64,000 nt of DNA from Desulfolithobacter dissulfuricans (lineage in GTDB: Bacteria > Desulfobacterota > Desulfobulbia > Desulfobulbales > Desulfobulbaceae): NCBI RefSeq assembly GCF_025998535.1, contig NZ_AP024233.1, positions 966,217 to 1,030,216 on the forward strand. The letters run 5' to 3'. The notes under the pieces are model-generated. The model did not search any database. It saw nothing but the letters and a program-made list of their open reading frames with translations, and was not told the DNA's origin. Shown here in pieces: positions 61,870 through 64,000 of this stretch (positions within the stretch are counted from its first letter, which is position 1; each line of letters opens with the position of its first letter). Both the position numbers and the translations under genes were made by a program.

Positions 61870-63006
61870 TTAGAGGATAACCAGTTCGCCCTGGAGGGCG
61901 CCGGCGGCCTTGATGGCCTGGAAAATAGCGATCAGATCGCGGGGCGTGGCGCCGATGGCATTGAGGGCCTTGGCGATGTCACCGATGGAGACACCCATTT
62001 CCAGAACAACCATGTTGCCCTGGTCTTCGTTCATGTTGATCGTGGTCCGGGGTGCGGCCACGGTCTCCCCGGTACCCAGGGGGTTGGGTTGAGTGACTTC
62101 GATGGGCTCGGTGATCACCAGGTTCAGGTTGCCATGGGATACGGCCACCGTGGAGATGCGCACGTCCTTGCCCATGACGATGGTGCCGGTGCGTTCGTTG
62201 ACCACGATCCGGGCCGGAGCATCTGTCTGGACCTCTATCTTTTCCAGGTCGGCGACAAAGGCCACCACGTCACCCTGGTATGTGGGAGGCATTTGTACCC
62301 TGACCGAGCTGGAATCCATGGAATGGGCTGTATCCTGACCGAAACGGGAATTAATCGCCTCGGTCATCCGGGCGGCAGTAGTAAAGTCCGGTTGGCGCAG
62401 CTGGTAAAGCAGGTTACCAGTGGCAGGAAGTTGGTAGTCGATCGGCCGTTCGATGACCGCGCCGCCGGGGATACGGCCCACGGTGGGATGGTTCTTCTGG
62501 ACCTTGGCGGTCTTGCCGCCGTACGAGATGGCGCCCACGTTGAGCGGCCCCTGGGCCACGGCATAGACCTTGCCATCCGGTCCTTTGAGAGTGGTCATTA
62601 ACAGCGAGCCGCCGGCCAGGCTGGTGGCATCGCCCATGGAGGAAACGGTGACGTCGATGGCTGTGCCCGGGCGGGCAAACGGGGGCAGGGAAGCGGTGAC
62701 CATGACCGAGGCCACGTTCTTGGTCTTCATCTGGTCAAAGGTGGCCGGGGTCAGGGCCATGCCCAGTCGTTTGACCATGTTGATCATGGCCTGCTTGGTG
62801 AACACGGATTTCTTGATGTCATCGCCGGTACCGTTGAGACCGATGACCAGACCGTAGCCGATCAGCTGGTTTTCGCGTACCCCCTGGATGTCGGCGATAT
62901 CCTTGATCCGTGCCGCCTGACTCCAGGAGCCGGCAAGCAGCGAAAAGATGATCGCCATGACTGCCACATGCAATCGGAATGTTGTCTGTTTCTGTTTCAT
63001 TGCCAT
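61870..63006 (-). CDS. flgI: Flagellar P-ring protein FlgI
   Basis: This 378-residue protein has a signal peptide ('LHVAVMAIIFSLLAGSWSQA') and the FlgI body ('IKDIADIQGVRENQLIGYGL', 'GLNGTGDDIKKSVFTKQAMI', 'VAAPRTTINMNEDQGNMVVL'). It forms the P ring in the peptidoglycan layer around the rod. It lies between flgH and flgJ, as is usual. A start at the second ATG (third codon) is also possible. Confidence 0.96.
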   Translation of the reverse strand: MAMKQKQTTFRLHVAVMAIIFSLLAGSWSQAARIKDIADIQGVRENQLIGYGLVIGLNGTGDDIKKSVFTKQAMINMVKRLGMALTPATFDQMKTKNVASVMVTASLPPFARPGTAIDVTVSSMGDATSLAGGSLLMTTLKGPDGKVYAVAQGPLNVGAISYGGKTAKVQKNHPTVGRIPGGAVIERPIDYQLPATGNLLYQLRQPDFTTAARMTEAINSRFGQDTAHSMDSSSVRVQMPPTYQGDVVAFVADLEKIEVQTDAPARIVVNERTGTIVMGKDVRISTVAVSHGNLNLVITEPIEVTQPNPLGTGETVAAPRTTINMNEDQGNMVVLEMGVSIGDIAKALNAIGATPRDLIAIFQAIKAAGALQGELVIL

Positions 63007-63039
63007 GTCTGTCTCGCGTCTGCCCGGAAAAAGGCCCGC

Positions 63040-63723
63040 TTAAAAGGGCCAGACGTTGTCCACGATCCGCATCAGCCAGCCCGGTTTCTGTTTGTCGGAC
63101 AACGCCCCTTTACCGGTATAGGCGATCTGGGCATTGAGAATATGGCTGGAGTCGATGGTGTTGTCGGCGGTGATATCCTCGGGCCGGACAATGCCGGTCA
63201 GGTAGATGATCTGTTCCTCGTTGTTGACAATGATGGATTTGCCGCCCCGGATTTTCATGGTGCCGTTGGGATAGACCTTGATCACCTGGGTGGTCAGGGT
63301 GGCGACCAGGTCCTCCTTGCGCATGGTCTTGCCGGAACCCTTGAACTGGTTGCTGAAGCTGGCATCGAGCAGGGAGGTCATATCCACTTTCTGGTTTTTG
63401 GCCATGATGGATTTCTCCAGGCCAAAGAGTGCGGGGATCCCGGCTGTCATCGTGGTGTCGCGGCCGCTTTCGGTGGAGGCCTCCTTGCTGGCACTGGCCT
63501 CTTCCTTGATGGTGATGGTGACGATGTCGCCAACCCGGCGCGCTTTCATATCCGCGTACAGGCCCTCCCGTTCACCGGCCCACAGCGAGCCCGGCGACTG
63601 GGGTCTGGGCGCCTCGGTCATGACCGGTTCCAGGGGTTCCGGGATGCGGACAATCTGAGGTTCCCGGCCTGCACAGCCACTGAGCAGCAGGGCAGAGAAA
63701 ATGAGAATTTTTAAAGGTCTCAT
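63040..63723 (-). CDS. flgH: Flagellar L-ring lipoprotein FlgH
   Basis: This 227-residue protein has a lipoprotein signal peptide (lipobox 'LLLSGC', Cys at about 17) and the FlgH body ('GSLWAGEREGLYADMKARRV', 'GDIVTITIKEEASASKEAST', 'GIVRPEDITADNTIDSSHIL'). It forms the L ring in the outer membrane. It lies between flgA and flgI. Confidence 0.96.
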   Translation of the reverse strand: MRPLKILIFSALLLSGCAGREPQIVRIPEPLEPVMTEAPRPQSPGSLWAGEREGLYADMKARRVGDIVTITIKEEASASKEASTESGRDTTMTAGIPALFGLEKSIMAKNQKVDMTSLLDASFSNQFKGSGKTMRKEDLVATLTTQVIKVYPNGTMKIRGGKSIIVNNEEQIIYLTGIVRPEDITADNTIDSSHILNAQIAYTGKGALSDKQKPGWLMRIVDNVWPF

Positions 63724-63725
63724 GA

Positions 63726-64000
63726 TTAAAACTCCACGGAAACAAGGCCCGGGGCATCCACCCGGCAGTAGATAAGTTTACCTGAATTCATGTTCTGTAC
63801 CCGGATCACATCACCGGGACGGCCATCCATCCTGGACATGCCGGTGGCCGTGAGCTGGAGGCCGCCGCGACTGGCCAGGATCTTGACCAGGTCGCCCTTA
63901 CGGATGACCGGGGGTGGTTCCACGTACCGCCGCTCGATGGCCTTGCCCGCATGCAGGGTTCGTTTGACCTGCATGCCGATCACGCTCCGGGGGCTGAAAA
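63726..64000 (-). CDS. flgA: P-ring assembly chaperone FlgA, C-terminal part (cut by window end)
   Basis: About 90 residues are visible and the frame runs out of the window, so the N-terminus is missing. The SAF-like C-terminal domain matches FlgA: 'KRTLHAGKAIERRYVEPPPV', 'RKGDLVKILASRGGLQLTAT', 'GRPGDVIRVQNMNSGKLIY'. FlgA is a periplasmic chaperone for P-ring (FlgI) assembly. It sits 2 bp upstream of flgH. Confidence 0.9.
   Translation of the reverse strand, partial: FSPRSVIGMQVKRTLHAGKAIERRYVEPPPVIRKGDLVKILASRGGLQLTATGMSRMDGRPGDVIRVQNMNSGKLIYCRVDAPGLVSVEF

Overview
The window looks like chromosomal DNA of a moderately GC-rich (roughly 55-60 %) flagellated deltaproteobacterium, most like the sulfate-reducing or sulfur-disproportionating Desulfobulbales. 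This is an inference from gene content: an MSHA-type pilus operon, FliW/CsrA, MglA/roadblock modules, a DUF3365 c-heme sensor, B12-dependent radical SAM chemistry and a nonulosonate/Maf flagellin glycosylation locus. No rRNA, tRNA or CRISPR array was seen.

Layout. 1-4.9 kb (+): a ParA-type ATPase fragment, sixA, a ClC transporter with CBS and TrkA-C-like domains, a small four-Cys protein, and a PATAN-roadblock/roadblock pair, closed by a perfect palindromic terminator. 5.0-5.9 kb (-): a c-heme HAMP sensor. 6.2-14.0 kb (+): avtA, a DUF4177 protein, then a tight run of M20 amidohydrolase, GCS2 carboxylate-amine ligase, gamma-glutamyltransferase and two YejB/YejE-like ABC permeases. 14.1-24.8 kb (-): a ten-gene MSHA-type type IV pilus operon. 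25.0-32.3 kb (-): an acidic repeat protein, an MglA-like GTPase with a roadblock partner, an FlhB C-terminal homologue, FliK and two PilZ paralogues. 32.8-34.7 kb (+): a Maf/DUF115 flagellin glycosyltransferase. 34.7-40.8 kb (-): fliT-like, fliS, fliD, flaG and two flagellins. 41.1-43.2 kb (+): pseB-pseC. 43.3-56.5 kb (-): a glycan-modification locus (FkbM methyltransferase, GH57-like, ATP-grasp, SDR, radical SAM, two more methyltransferases, polysaccharide pyruvyl transferase, NeuB-like synthase, SpsF-PseG fusion). 56.6-64 kb (-): fliW-csrA, flgL, flgK, flgN, flgM, flgJ, flgI, flgH and the end of flgA.

How it fits together. PseB, PseC, the SpsF-PseG fusion and the NeuB-like synthase would make an activated nonulosonic acid that the Maf-type transferase places on the flagellins. 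The 43-54 kb operon probably decorates that sugar, and its coupled core (methyltransferase, B12 radical SAM, SDR, ATP-grasp, GH57-like) matches no pathway I know. Both flagellin Shine-Dalgarno sequences lie in small hairpin loops that carry GGA, and csrA-fliW sits in the same window. This fits a CsrA/FliW checkpoint on flagellin translation. A near-consensus sigma-28 promoter lies upstream of flgM-flgN.

Three genes (gspE, a methyltransferase and the neuB-like gene) are each split by what looks like one missing base in a short G/C run. I annotate them as restored spans and suspect sequencing error, but cannot exclude real mutations. Mobile traces are a 141-bp MITE-like element at 27.6 kb, a diverged partial copy beside a possible transposase remnant at 51.7-52.0 kb, and a 181-bp palindromic element between flgN and flgK.
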